In this document: positions 22,056-30,843 of the stretch, one piece after another
Numbering within the stretch: the first letter of the stretch is position 1
How the letters are laid out: each line of letters starts with the position of its first letter
NCBI GenBank assembly: GCA_025055255.1
Contig: JANWYI010000017.1
Coordinates: 1-35,422, forward strand
DNA length: 35,422 nucleotides
From: Anaerolineae bacterium
GTDB taxonomy: Bacteria; Chloroflexota; Anaerolineae; Aggregatilineales; UBA2796
Direction of reading: 5' to 3'
Program-made: the position numbers and the translations under genes
Notes under the pieces: model-generated
Seen by the model: the letters and a program-made list of their open reading frames with translations, nothing else
Databases searched by the model: none
Told to the model about the DNA's origin: nothing

Positions 22056-24272
22056 TCACACGCTCACGCGCCGACGCGCCTCAATCACGTTCGGCAGCAT
22101 CTCGATCTTCGCCAAGACGCGCGAGAGCTGCTCAAGGCTCTCCAGCTCAATGGTCAAAAAGATAGAGGCGATGCTGTTACGAGTCTGCACGCGCAGATCA
22201 GCGATATTGATGTTCTCATTTGCCGTGATCGCGCCGATGTCGCGCAGCAAGCCTTCGCGGTCGTAGGCAGTGATGACAATCGGCACAGGATAGGCGCGCT
22301 CAACAGAAGTGCCCCACGTCACATTGATGAAGCGCTCAGGCTCAGAGCTGTTGATCACATTTGGACAATCGGCGCGATGGACTGTGACGCCTTTGCCGCG
22401 CGTGATGTAGCCGACAATCGGATCGCCGCGCACAGGATTACAACAGCGCCCAAGCGTGATCAACATGCCAGAGTCGCCCATGATATCTATACCATCAGAG
22501 GCGTTCACAGGATGAGTGTGCGGCTCTGTGGTCGGCGCTAGAGGTGCAGCGGCTGCCTCGTGCTGCGCCTTACGGTCTGCTTCTAAGACCTTAGTGGCAA
22601 TGCTCGGCGCGCTGATGTCGCCACGTCCGACTGCTGAGAAGAAATCGTCTACCTTGTTAAAGCCGAAGAGCGCCGCAACTTCCTCGCGCGGCTTGGCTAG
22701 CAAGCCCAAGCGCCGCAGCTCGCGGTCTACCACGTTACGTCCAAGCGCGATGTTATTCTCACGCCCGACGCGCTTGAACCATGCCTGTATCTTGTGGCGC
22801 GCGCGCGACGTCTGCACGTAGCCTAGGCTCGGATTGAGCCAGTCCAGACTTGGACCAGCGCGCTTGCTCGTGGTAATGATTTCGACGCGGTCACCTGACT
22901 GCAGACGATAATCAAGGCTGACCTGCACGCCGTTCACGCGCGCGCCGCGACAGCGATGTCCAACATCGGTATGGATGTAATAGGCGAAGTCAATCGGCGT
23001 AGCGCCGCTTGGCAGGTCAATCACGTCGCCCTTTGGCGTAAAGACGTACACGCGATTCTGGAAAACGTCTGAGCGCATTGCCTTGACGAACTCTTGCGCG
23101 TCTGCCTCTGCGCTCACGTCTTCCGCTGCCGCTTCAATCAGACGGCGTAAGTAGCGCAAACGCTCTTCGAACTCTTTGTCATGCGCTGTGCCTTCTTTAT
23201 AGCGCCAATGCGCTGCAATGCCATACTCAGCGTTCTCGTGCATCTCCGGGGTGCGGATTTGCACCTCAATAGTCTTGCCTTGATCGTCCAGTATGGCTGT
23301 GTGCAGACTCTGGTAAAAATTGTTCTTCGGCGCAGCGATGTAGTCGTCAAATTCGCTTGGGATTGGTCGCCAGATGCTGTGAACAATGCCTAGCACTTGA
23401 TAGCACTGCGCTTTCTCAGGCACGATCACGCGCAGCGCATGGATATCATAGACCTGATCGAAAGGAATGCGCTTGCGCTCCATCTTGCGGTAGATGCTGT
23501 AAATATGCTTGGGACGCGCGCTAATTTGCACAATTGGAATGCCTGCCGCTGTGATTTCCTTGCTCAAGCGCGCCTTGACCGTCTCTAGGTATTTCTCGCG
23601 CTCAGCACGACGAATCTCCAGCTGCGCAGCAATCTCGCGGTACTTCTCTGGATTCAGATAGCGGAAGCTCAGGTCTTCCAGCTCCCATTTCATCTGCCAA
23701 ATGCCGAGCCGATTTGCCAATGGCGCGAAGATGTCCAATGTCTCGCGCGCCTTTTTGATCTGGTGTTCAGGCGGCGTATAGCCAAGCGTGCGCATGTTAT
23801 GCAGCCGATCTGCCAGCTTGATCAGCACGACGCGAATGTCGTTGTTCATCGAGAGGAAAATCTTGCGCAGAGTCTCGGCTTCACGGTCGCCAGCCTTGCC
23901 GTTCTTCATGGCGTCCGTATTGGTCGGCAACTTTTTCAGTTTGGTGACACCATCAACTAGCTGGGCGACCTCTGCGCCGAATTGCCGCTCGATATCCTCA
24001 ATTTCGATGTCTTCTTTGTCTTCCGCCACGTCATGGAGCAGCGCTGCAGCCAGTGTTGGTGCGTCAAGGCGTAGATCGGCTAGAATTTGCGCGACTGCCA
24101 CTGGATGTGTGATGTACGGCTCGCCGCCAAAGCGTTTGACACCTTTGTGCGCTTCGGCGGCAAAGTAGTAGGCGCGCACGACGAAGGCGCGCTCCTCAGG
24201 CGAGAGCCTTGGCTGACTCCTAAAGATTGGTTCTAGATCAGTCGGAACTTCCTCGCTGATCGCAGCAACCAT
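22056..24272 (-). CDS. rel: RelA/SpoT-family (p)ppGpp synthetase/hydrolase
   Basis: 738 residues with the full long-RSH layout. The HD hydrolase domain keeps His56 (YITHPVAVA), His80-Asp81 and Glu84-Asp85 (LLHDVAEDKED) and KLADRLHNMRTL. The synthetase domain (about 245-370) has KHIYSIYRKMERK, PSEFDDYIAAPKN, YQSLHTAI and EVQIRT. TGS (VYVFTPKGDVIDLPSGATPIDFAYYIHT), the zinc-finger-like CC domain (TLGRCCNPVRGDPIVGY, HRADCPN) and a C-terminal ACT domain follow. It makes and degrades the stringent-response alarmone. The synthetase carries EFDD (EXDD type, as in E. coli RelA) rather than the RXKD typical of bifunctional Rel, although the hydrolase looks intact. Confidence 0.94.
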   Translation of the reverse strand: MVAAISEEVPTDLEPIFRSQPRLSPEERAFVVRAYYFAAEAHKGVKRFGGEPYITHPVAVAQILADLRLDAPTLAAALLHDVAEDKEDIEIEDIERQFGAEVAQLVDGVTKLKKLPTNTDAMKNGKAGDREAETLRKIFLSMNNDIRVVLIKLADRLHNMRTLGYTPPEHQIKKARETLDIFAPLANRLGIWQMKWELEDLSFRYLNPEKYREIAAQLEIRRAEREKYLETVKARLSKEITAAGIPIVQISARPKHIYSIYRKMERKRIPFDQVYDIHALRVIVPEKAQCYQVLGIVHSIWRPIPSEFDDYIAAPKNNFYQSLHTAILDDQGKTIEVQIRTPEMHENAEYGIAAHWRYKEGTAHDKEFEERLRYLRRLIEAAAEDVSAEADAQEFVKAMRSDVFQNRVYVFTPKGDVIDLPSGATPIDFAYYIHTDVGHRCRGARVNGVQVSLDYRLQSGDRVEIITTSKRAGPSLDWLNPSLGYVQTSRARHKIQAWFKRVGRENNIALGRNVVDRELRRLGLLAKPREEVAALFGFNKVDDFFSAVGRGDISAPSIATKVLEADRKAQHEAAAAPLAPTTEPHTHPVNASDGIDIMGDSGMLITLGRCCNPVRGDPIVGYITRGKGVTVHRADCPNVINSSEPERFINVTWGTSVERAYPVPIVITAYDREGLLRDIGAITANENINIADLRVQTRNSIASIFLTIELESLEQLSRVLAKIEMLPNVIEARRRVSV

Positions 24273-24392
24273 AGCACATAGCGCCTCTCACGCAGCACAA
24301 CTGGTATTCCATTGCCTTAATCATATCATAGTTTTAACAATTATGATCGCATCTGCGGCAAGTCATCACGACGCTCTGCGCTCACTTGAGCG

Positions 24393-25175
24393 CTAACGCG
24401 CCGCTGCAAAGGTTGTGCCAACGGACTCGCCTTGTGCTGCGCGCACAATCACGTCGGGCAAGCGCCCATCAGCGATCACGGTCGGCGTGCCGCGCTGCGT
24501 GGCAAATTGCGCTGCTTGTAGCTTGGTGATCATGCCGCCTGTGCCGAGTCCGCTAGACGTGCCGCCGGCGCGCGCCCAGACTGACTCGTCAATTTGCGCC
24601 ACGTAGGGAATCAGCGCTGCGTCGGGATGCGTGCGCGGGTCCGCCTCGAATAAGCCGCGTTGATCAGTCAGCAAAATGAGCAGCGACGCATTGACTAGGT
24701 CTGCAACCAATGCTGAGAGATTGTCGTTGTCGCCGACTTGGATTTCCTCAGTGGCGACTGTGTCGTTCTCATTGATGATCGGCACGACACGGTAAGCGAA
24801 GAGCGTGTTAAGCGTGTTGCGAGCGTTTGCACGACCGACAGGATTGTTTAGGTCGCTGCGTGTGAGCAAGACTTGCCCGACAATAATGCCGAAAATGCCG
24901 AACAGCTCGCTGTATATCTGGATCAGCCGTCCTTGCCCAACGGCTGCCAACATCTGCTTGCGCGGCATAGATGGATCGAGATCAGGGAAAGCGAGTGCCT
25001 CGCGGCCGGCGGCGATAGCGCCTGAGGAGACGAGCGCGATAGCGCGTCCTTGGTCGTGCAAGTGCGCCACTTGCCGCACGATCTCTAACATGCGGCGGCG
25101 CGCGATATGTCGTGTGCCATTGGTCAGCACACTAGTGCCCAGTTTAACGATGATCGGCGCGTGTGAGTCAGTCAT
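24393..25175 (-). CDS. proB: Glutamate 5-kinase (short form without PUA domain)
   Basis: 260 residues. It phosphorylates glutamate to glutamyl-5-phosphate, the first step of proline synthesis. An amino acid kinase fold is clear: IIVKLGTSVLTNG, LVSSGAIAAGREAL, QMLAAVGQGRLIQIY, LLTRSDLNNPVGRANARNTL, PIINENDTVATEEIQVGDNDNLSALVA, and GTGGMITKLQAAQFA. The chain ends soon after VIADGRLPDVIVRA, so the C-terminal PUA domain of E. coli-type enzymes (~370 residues) is missing. PUA-less forms are known. proA is not next to it in this window. An extended -10 lies at 25208-25216. Confidence 0.93.
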   Translation of the reverse strand: MTDSHAPIIVKLGTSVLTNGTRHIARRRMLEIVRQVAHLHDQGRAIALVSSGAIAAGREALAFPDLDPSMPRKQMLAAVGQGRLIQIYSELFGIFGIIVGQVLLTRSDLNNPVGRANARNTLNTLFAYRVVPIINENDTVATEEIQVGDNDNLSALVADLVNASLLILLTDQRGLFEADPRTHPDAALIPYVAQIDESVWARAGGTSSGLGTGGMITKLQAAQFATQRGTPTVIADGRLPDVIVRAAQGESVGTTFAAAR

Positions 25176-25207
25176 AGCGTCCTTAGCGAGCAGTATTGCA
25201 CGCCGCT

Positions 25208-25216
25208 ATTCTAGCA
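25208..25216 (-). promoter_or_regulatory. Extended -10 promoter of proB
   Basis: On the minus strand this is TGCTAGAAT, the same nine bases as at the PadR gene. It lies 32 bases before the proB ATG, so the leader is short. TTGACC on the same strand is only seven bases upstream of the -10 hexamer, so it cannot be its -35. Confidence 0.5.
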
Positions 25217-25235
25217 CGAAGGTCAATTTTGTGCG

Positions 25236-27527
25236 CTAGAGCCGCGCATTGCGCAGACGCAGGCTGTTGGTCACCACGCTGACGCTGCTGAACGCCATTG
25301 CCAATGCCGCTAACATCGGATTCAGCTGCGCGAGCGCCTCAGGCACGTTTGGCAAGAGCGCCAAGGCACCTGCCGCCACTGGAATCAGCGCTACATTGTA
25401 GCCAAATGCCCAGAGCAGGTTTTGGCGGATCGTTCGCATGGTCAGCTGCGAGAGTTTGAGCGCTTGCGGCAAGACGCGCAGATCGCCGCGCATCAGCGTC
25501 ACGTCCGCTGTCTCGATTGCCACGTCAGTGCCTGTGCCAATCGCAATGCCGATGTCAGCCTGTGCTAAAGACGGCGAATCGTTTACGCCGTCGCCGACCA
25601 TTGCCACGCGCAGACCTTCCGCCTGCAGCGCCTTGATCACAGCAGCTTTCTCGGACGGCAAGACATTCGCCACCACGCGCTCAATGCCCGCTTGTGACGC
25701 AATAGTCCGCGCTGTTGCCTCATTATCGCCTGTGAGCATGATCACGCGCTTGCCAAGCGCATGTAGCGCTGCAACTGCCTCAGCTGCACCTTCTTTGAGC
25801 GTATCTGCCGCTGCAATCAGCGCAATGGCTTGTCCATCTGCCGCTAACCAGAGCGCCGTCTTCGCCTCTGCTTGCAAGCGCGCCGATTCGCGCTCCAAGC
25901 CGTTTAGAAAAACGCCCTGCGCGCGCATGAACGCCTCACTGCCCACTAGAATTGTCTGTCCGTCTACCTCAGCGCGCACGCCTTGTCCAACAAAGGACTC
26001 GAACGCGCGCGGCTCGCGCAACGCGACTCCTTCAGCCTCAGCAGCGCGCACCAGTGCCTCGCCAAGCGGATGCTGACTGCCACGCTCAGCTGATGCAGCC
26101 AGCTCCAATGCCTTTTGGCGCGTGCCTGACCACGCCTGACTCAGCACCACGTCTGTGACCGTAGGCGTGCCGCGCGTCAGCGTGCCAGTCTTATCTAGAA
26201 CGAAAGCGTCCACTTTGCGCAGCTGCTCTAGCGCTGCACTGTTTTTGAACAAAATGCCCAGTGCTGCGCCTCTGCCAATGCCGACTGTGACCGCTGTTGG
26301 CGTGGCTAGTCCCATAGCGCACGGACAGGCAATCACTAACACGGCGACCATGCGCAACAGCGCCGCTGCAAGGCTCGCGCCGCTCAGCAGCCACGCAACA
26401 AAAGTGAACACAGCAACGCCGATCACAACAGGCACGAAAATCGCTGAGACCTGATCCACGAGGCGCTGAATCGGCGCGCGCGAGCCTTGCGCTGTCTCGA
26501 CTAGCCTGATGATCTGCGCGAGAGCCGTCTCGCGTCCAACGCGCGTTGCGCGTACCTTGATCATGCCTTGCTTGTTCAGCGTGCCGCCAATCACTTCACT
26601 GCCAACGGTTTTGAGCACAGGCACGCTCTCGCCTGTCAGCATGGACTGATCCACGCTTGTGACGCCTTCGATCACCACGCCATCTACTGGAATTTTCTCG
26701 CTCTCGCGCACGATCACTACATCGCCAACGCGCACTTCCTCAATTGGAATGTCCGCCTGAGCGCCATGCCGCTCCACGCGTGCCATCTTAGCGCGCAAGC
26801 CGATCAGAGCGCGAATGGCTTGTCCCGTCTGCCCTTTAGCGCGCACCTCCAGCAACTTGCCCAGCACCACTAACGTGATGATGACAGCAGCGGTCTCAAA
26901 GTAGACGTGATGAGCGCCGAGCGCGTGCAAGTCAGCTGCAGCGCTGGTGGTCAGCAAAATGGTGATGACAACGCTGTAAAAGTACGCCACGCTCGTGCCA
27001 AGCGCGACCAGAACGTCCATGTTTGGCACGCCGCTGCGCAAGGCACGATAAGCGCCGCTGTAGTAAGCGCGACCAACATAGAATTGCACTGGTGTCGCCA
27101 ACGCCCAGAGCAAAAAATTGACCCAGTCTTGGTGCGCCCAGTTACCCAGAACACCTAGGTCGCGTCCCATGCTCAGAGCGAAGAGCGGCACAGTGAAAAG
27201 CGCGCCGATCAGGAAACGCCGCCATTGCGCCGCAATCTCTGCCTTGCGCGCCTTCGATTCGGCGTCCTCAAGTGACTCTTCAGCTGCAGGCGTCGGCACG
27301 TCGTAGCCTGCCTTGCGCACGCGCTCGACAATTGCCTCGTGCGTCACCAGCTGTGGGTTATAGACGACCAACAGCCGCTCGCGCGGCAAGTTGACCTGTG
27401 CCTGTAGCACGCCGTCTAGTTTGCGTAGGTTGCGCTCGATAGTCAGCGCACAGTTGGCGCAGCTCATGCCGCTGATCGGCAAGACCTCTTGGACTGACTC
27501 AGCATGTGGCGCTGTTGTGGCAGACAT
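25236..27527 (-). CDS. copA: Copper-exporting P1B-type ATPase
   Basis: 763 residues. It pumps Cu(I) out of the cytoplasm using ATP. One N-terminal metal-binding domain has GMSCANC (Cys23, Cys26). Eight membrane helices are expected, with the P1B-1 signatures: CPC in VIACPCAMGLATP, the YN pair in FGYNVALIPVAAGAL, and MAFSSVSVVTNSLRL. Catalytic parts are DKTGTLTRGTPTV (phosphorylated Asp), SQHPLGEAL, the TGES loop and MVGDGVNDSPSL. These assign it to copper rather than zinc or cadmium. It starts six bases after copZ and should be co-transcribed. No CsoR or CueR-type regulator is adjacent. Confidence 0.95.
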   Translation of the reverse strand: MSATTAPHAESVQEVLPISGMSCANCALTIERNLRKLDGVLQAQVNLPRERLLVVYNPQLVTHEAIVERVRKAGYDVPTPAAEESLEDAESKARKAEIAAQWRRFLIGALFTVPLFALSMGRDLGVLGNWAHQDWVNFLLWALATPVQFYVGRAYYSGAYRALRSGVPNMDVLVALGTSVAYFYSVVITILLTTSAAADLHALGAHHVYFETAAVIITLVVLGKLLEVRAKGQTGQAIRALIGLRAKMARVERHGAQADIPIEEVRVGDVVIVRESEKIPVDGVVIEGVTSVDQSMLTGESVPVLKTVGSEVIGGTLNKQGMIKVRATRVGRETALAQIIRLVETAQGSRAPIQRLVDQVSAIFVPVVIGVAVFTFVAWLLSGASLAAALLRMVAVLVIACPCAMGLATPTAVTVGIGRGAALGILFKNSAALEQLRKVDAFVLDKTGTLTRGTPTVTDVVLSQAWSGTRQKALELAASAERGSQHPLGEALVRAAEAEGVALREPRAFESFVGQGVRAEVDGQTILVGSEAFMRAQGVFLNGLERESARLQAEAKTALWLAADGQAIALIAAADTLKEGAAEAVAALHALGKRVIMLTGDNEATARTIASQAGIERVVANVLPSEKAAVIKALQAEGLRVAMVGDGVNDSPSLAQADIGIAIGTGTDVAIETADVTLMRGDLRVLPQALKLSQLTMRTIRQNLLWAFGYNVALIPVAAGALALLPNVPEALAQLNPMLAALAMAFSSVSVVTNSLRLRNARL

Positions 27528-27533
27528 GGCTTT

Positions 27534-27758
27534 TCAAGCAAGGCTGACATTTGGCTGTGCAGGCGGATAGTTGATCTCGACCAGCTTCGCCTCGATTTGT
27601 TCCCACGTGGCAGGCGCGTCCCACTCAACCGTCACTTGGCGCGTCTGTTCATCGGCTTGCACGCGCTGCACACCTTCAATCTCGCTCACCTCGTTTTGAA
27701 TAGTGCGGACACAGTGTCCACAGCGGATGTTTGGCACGATCACGGTCTTGCTGTACAT
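27534..27758 (-). CDS. copZ: CopZ-like copper chaperone
   Basis: 74 residues from the ATG at 27758, seven bases after AGGAGC. A longer reading upstream lacks support. It is a single heavy-metal-associated domain with the ligand pair Cys13/Cys16 in IRCGHCVRTI, followed by EVSEIEGVQRVQADEQTRQVTVEW, typical ferredoxin-like HMA spacing. It would carry Cu(I) to the CopA domain encoded by the next gene. Position and small size fit. HMA domains can also bind mercury or zinc, but the CopA neighbour points to copper. Confidence 0.9.
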   Translation of the reverse strand: MYSKTVIVPNIRCGHCVRTIQNEVSEIEGVQRVQADEQTRQVTVEWDAPATWEQIEAKLVEINYPPAQPNVSLA

Positions 27759-27793
27759 GTGAAGCTCCTGCTGAGGTAGTTTAGGTAGAGGAA

Positions 27794-27802
27794 ACTTTAG
27801 CA
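27794..27802 (-). promoter_or_regulatory. Candidate extended -10 of the copZ-copA operon
   Basis: On the minus strand this is TGCTAAAGT, 35 bases before the copZ ATG. I see no clear palindrome for a CsoR or CopY-type repressor around it. Confidence 0.4.
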
Positions 27803-27827
27803 CACAGGTATGCTGCTGTAAAGCAGC

Positions 27828-27859
27828 GCGCCGCGCTCTGCTTGGGCAAAACGCGGCGC
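27828..27859 (-). terminator. Hairpin after the repeat-rich lipoprotein gene
   Basis: GCGCCGCG (27828-27835) and CGCGGCGC (27852-27859) form a GC-rich 8-bp stem with a 16-nt loop, 26 bases past the stop at 27885. A second small hairpin (GCTGC-N6-GCAGC, 27812-27827) follows in the direction of transcription. No T-run is seen, so intrinsic termination is only probable. Confidence 0.5.
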
Positions 27860-27884
27860 ACTGAGAGAGACAGCTCTAGACGGC

Positions 27885-30671
27885 TCACGGCTCTACGATG
27901 CTGCTGAGCGCGTTCAGCACGCGCAACACAGCGATGTTCGCTGCGACTGTGCCGAACTGATCAGGATTCGGCGCGCTGAAGTCGGCTGAGTCAGGCGCAA
28001 CGGAAAACGCGCTGCCGCTGAGCAAGCTCGGATTGAACGCGCCAAGCTGATACAGATTCAGCAGCGGCACGTCGCGCTCTTGTGCCACTGTGTAGATGAC
28101 TGTGTTGTACCGCTGCACGGCAAGGTCGCCAATTGGCGCAGGGATGGTCACCAGCACTGGCACGATGCCGCGCGCAGCCAGCTGGTCAATTGCCTCGTTC
28201 AGCTCCTGCTCAAACAGGTCGAATGGCACGCCGAAGGCGAGCGCGCGCTGACCTGCGCCGTAGAAGACGATGCTCACGTTCTGCTCATCAGCGCACTCCC
28301 AGACTGGACGTGCGCCGCACGCGCCGAAGCGCGGCGTGATTTGAGCAAAAGCGCCACTGAAGCGATCCACGGCAGGCTGCAGCTCAGCGGCGAAGTCAGC
28401 AAGATTGAGCGTAGGCGAGCTGAGCGCTCCGACTGCCAGCAGGCTGTTATCGCCATAGATAGCGAAGTCATTCGGATTGCGGCTTGGGAAGCGATCCTTG
28501 CCCGTCTGTGCAATCTGCGCAACCGTGTTGCGTACAGCAGCGTTGCCGAAGTCAGGCAAGAGCGGCACGCCAGCTAGGTCAATCACTGGCACAGGCGTCG
28601 GCGATGGCTCTGGAGTAGGCGTCGGCTGAGGCGTGTTGGTGGGAGTCGCGCTCGGCGTCGCCGTTGGCTCAGGTGTGTTAGTCGGGATCTCAGTCGGCGT
28701 CGCCGTTGGCTCAGGCGTATTAGTTGGAGTCTCAGTCGGCGTTGCCGTTGGCTCAGGCGTATTAGTTGGAATCTCAGTCGGCGTCGCCGTTGGCTCAGGC
28801 GTGTTAGTTGGAATCTCGGTTGGCGTCGCCGTCGGCAAAAGGACGATTTCAGTCGTCGGCGTGGCAGTCGGGACGACTGGCTCAGGCGTCGCCGTCGGCG
28901 GCAAGATGATCACGAGTGTCGGCGTCTCAGTCGGCGTCGCCGTTGGCACAAGGATGACTTCAGTCGTCGGCGTGGCAGTCGGGACGACTGGCTCAGGCGT
29001 CGCCGTCGGCGGCAAGATGATCACGAGCGTCGGCGTCTCAGTCGGCGTCGCCGTTGGCACAAGGATGACTTCGGTCGTTGGCGTGGCAGTCGGGACAACT
29101 GGCTCAGGCGTCACTGTTGGCGGCAAGATGATCACGAGCGTCGGCGTCTCTGTTGGCGGCAACGGCTCTGGCGTGAAGGTGGCTGTTGGAATTGGCGTCG
29201 GCGTCTCAGTCGGCGTGAGCGTGATTGTCGGCGAAGGCGTGGCAGTAGCGCCGGGAACAGTTGCCACAACGCCGATGATCTCAAGGAAAGCGACGTTGTT
29301 GGTCTCTTCAAACTCAGTCACCACATTGCCACTGTCAGCGATGATGGTCAGCTGCTGTGAGCCTTCCAGCGAGAAGACGATCTCAAAGCGCAGCATCTCC
29401 TCCTGACCTGGCGCCAGCGCGTTGACCGTTGGCTGTGTAACTGTGACGCCATTCGGTTGCCGCACAGAGACTTGGAAGACAGGCGCTGTTGCTGCGCCTT
29501 GGTTGCGCACTGTGACCATGACCACGAGCTGTCCGCTCCTCGAGATAGGATCGAGGATGACAGTAGTGCGGTCTGCCTCAACACGGCTGACGATCAAGTC
29601 AGGCAGGAGCGGCGTGGCAGTGGCAGTCGGCGTGGCAGAAGGCGTCGCCGTGGGCAGGGTGACGCCGGGCGGCGGCGTGAGCGAAGGCGTCGGGCTAGGC
29701 GGCGGCGTCGGCGAGAAAGCGAGCGCAGTTTGCGTGGCGAAAATGGCGGTTGAAGTCAACTGACCAATGGTGATCGGACCTTGCGTCGGCGGCACGAACG
29801 GCGACGGCGTCAACGTCGGCAAGACGATCACAGGAATAGTCGTGGTCGGCGTCGGGAAGAAAAGAGTCGGCAGCGGCGTGAAAGTTGGCAAGATAACAAT
29901 CGGTGTGCCGGGCAGGACAGTCGGCGAAGGCGGAATTTGGACAACGCTGACTGTGTTGCACACGCCCAGCAACGTCACAAAGCTGCCACTGACCCAGCCG
30001 ATGCGCTCAGCCGCAACCACTTGAAACCACGAGCGCTCAAAATTCGTGCCAATTACAGGCAGCTCAGCGCCTAAGGCAAGGTTACCAATGCTTGGATAGT
30101 TCGTGCCGGGACCTGTTCGCAAATTCAGTCCGTTGACGTTGACGCGCGCGCGGCATATCAGGTCTACAGTTGGCGTGCGGTTCGGCGGTGGTGCTGTGAA
30201 AGCAGGGCGCGTCACCTGTTGCTGCGTTTGACGGACAATTAGCGTAATACGCTTGGGATTGCCGCGCGTATTGCCACGAAACGCCGTCACCTCAATGATA
30301 TTCTGTCCAAGCGTGACAGGCGTCCATGAAAGCAGACTCTCCAGTGGTGAGACGCCTGCAGGATCAGGCGCGGCAATAGCGTCCACGATCAAGCCATTGG
30401 CGCGCATTTCGATGCGCGTGACGCCAATGCGGTCGGTAGCGCGCACCGAGACTTGGACAGCCGTCTGCACGACTACTTCGCTGCCATCAGCAGGCGCGAG
30501 GATTTCTACCTCTGGCACGTCACTGAGCGCGACAGTCGTCGGTGAAAGTACAGGCGCAGTCGCTGTAGCCTGTGGCTCAGAAGGCGTCAAGTTGCACGCT
30601 AAAGCAGCTAATGCCAGCATCAACGGCACAAGGACAACGCGCACAGAGAAAGTACGTTTGCCGTGTGGCAT
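27885..30671 (-). CDS. Large repeat-rich lipoprotein with SH3, CARDB and SGNH-like domains
   Basis: 928 residues. A lipoprotein signal ends in ALAALAC (Cys26). Next come an Ig-like domain (about 50-150, VEILAPADGSEVVV), a bacterial SH3 domain (about 170-240, GLNLRTGPGTNYPSIGNLALG and GWVSGSFVTLLG), a Pro/Thr linker, and a CARDB domain (about 360-465, PDLIVSRVEADR, VTVRNQGAATAP, EETNNVAFLEI). A long Thr/Pro tandem-repeat stretch follows (about 475-690). The last ~230 residues look SGNH-like (FAIYGDNSLLAVG, GIVPVLVTIPAP), but the GDS serine and DxxH pair are not evident. It should be anchored outside the membrane and project a binding or wall-associated domain. Function otherwise unknown. Confidence 0.85.
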   Translation of the reverse strand: MPHGKRTFSVRVVLVPLMLALAALACNLTPSEPQATATAPVLSPTTVALSDVPEVEILAPADGSEVVVQTAVQVSVRATDRIGVTRIEMRANGLIVDAIAAPDPAGVSPLESLLSWTPVTLGQNIIEVTAFRGNTRGNPKRITLIVRQTQQQVTRPAFTAPPPNRTPTVDLICRARVNVNGLNLRTGPGTNYPSIGNLALGAELPVIGTNFERSWFQVVAAERIGWVSGSFVTLLGVCNTVSVVQIPPSPTVLPGTPIVILPTFTPLPTLFFPTPTTTIPVIVLPTLTPSPFVPPTQGPITIGQLTSTAIFATQTALAFSPTPPPSPTPSLTPPPGVTLPTATPSATPTATATPLLPDLIVSRVEADRTTVILDPISRSGQLVVMVTVRNQGAATAPVFQVSVRQPNGVTVTQPTVNALAPGQEEMLRFEIVFSLEGSQQLTIIADSGNVVTEFEETNNVAFLEIIGVVATVPGATATPSPTITLTPTETPTPIPTATFTPEPLPPTETPTLVIILPPTVTPEPVVPTATPTTEVILVPTATPTETPTLVIILPPTATPEPVVPTATPTTEVILVPTATPTETPTLVIILPPTATPEPVVPTATPTTEIVLLPTATPTEIPTNTPEPTATPTEIPTNTPEPTATPTETPTNTPEPTATPTEIPTNTPEPTATPSATPTNTPQPTPTPEPSPTPVPVIDLAGVPLLPDFGNAAVRNTVAQIAQTGKDRFPSRNPNDFAIYGDNSLLAVGALSSPTLNLADFAAELQPAVDRFSGAFAQITPRFGACGARPVWECADEQNVSIVFYGAGQRALAFGVPFDLFEQELNEAIDQLAARGIVPVLVTIPAPIGDLAVQRYNTVIYTVAQERDVPLLNLYQLGAFNPSLLSGSAFSVAPDSADFSAPNPDQFGTVAANIAVLRVLNALSSIVEP
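28651..28850. repeat. 42-bp tandem repeat array inside the lipoprotein gene
   Basis: Near-identical 42-bp units start at 28651, 28693, 28735 and 28777, with partial units on both sides (about 28621 and 28819). Each encodes 14 residues of the form TPTEIPTNTPEPTA, so copy number can change without a frameshift. Confidence 0.9.
28852..29160. repeat. 111-bp tandem repeat array inside the lipoprotein gene
   Basis: Units of 111 bp start at 28852, 28963 and 29074, the last one incomplete. Each encodes 37 residues including LVIILPPTATPEPVVP and TATPTTEVILVP. The copies differ by only a few bases, which points to recent duplication. Confidence 0.88.
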
Positions 30672-30781
30672 GTCCTAGAACATCCTTTGCAAAAGATCGA
30701 TCTTCTGTTGCCCAACAGTCTAGACCAAGCGGCATAGCACGTCAAATATTGGCGACCTACGCTTAACATACGCTGTGCAAA

Positions 30782-30811
30782 GCAACAAGCGCTCATCCGA
30801 GCGCTTGTTGC
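30782..30811 (-). terminator. Rho-independent terminator of amt
   Basis: GCAACAAGCGCTC (30782-30794) and GAGCGCTTGTTGC (30799-30811) make a perfect 13-bp stem with a 4-nt loop. On the minus strand it is followed by TTTGC. It lies 33 bases past the amt stop codon. The remainder of the gap to 30671 shows no gene. Confidence 0.8.
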
Positions 30812-30843
30812 ATCAGGAGAAAAGGCTAAGGAAAGGCTATGGA

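Noticed and set aside
28600-29165. CRISPR array
   Set aside because: Repeats are contiguous, in frame with a protein, and without unique spacers.
28633-29406. A 257-codon plus-strand frame rich in Gly and Val (repeats of VGVAVGSG)
   Set aside because: It is the exact reverse of the Thr/Pro tandem repeats of the lipoprotein gene and has no independent support.
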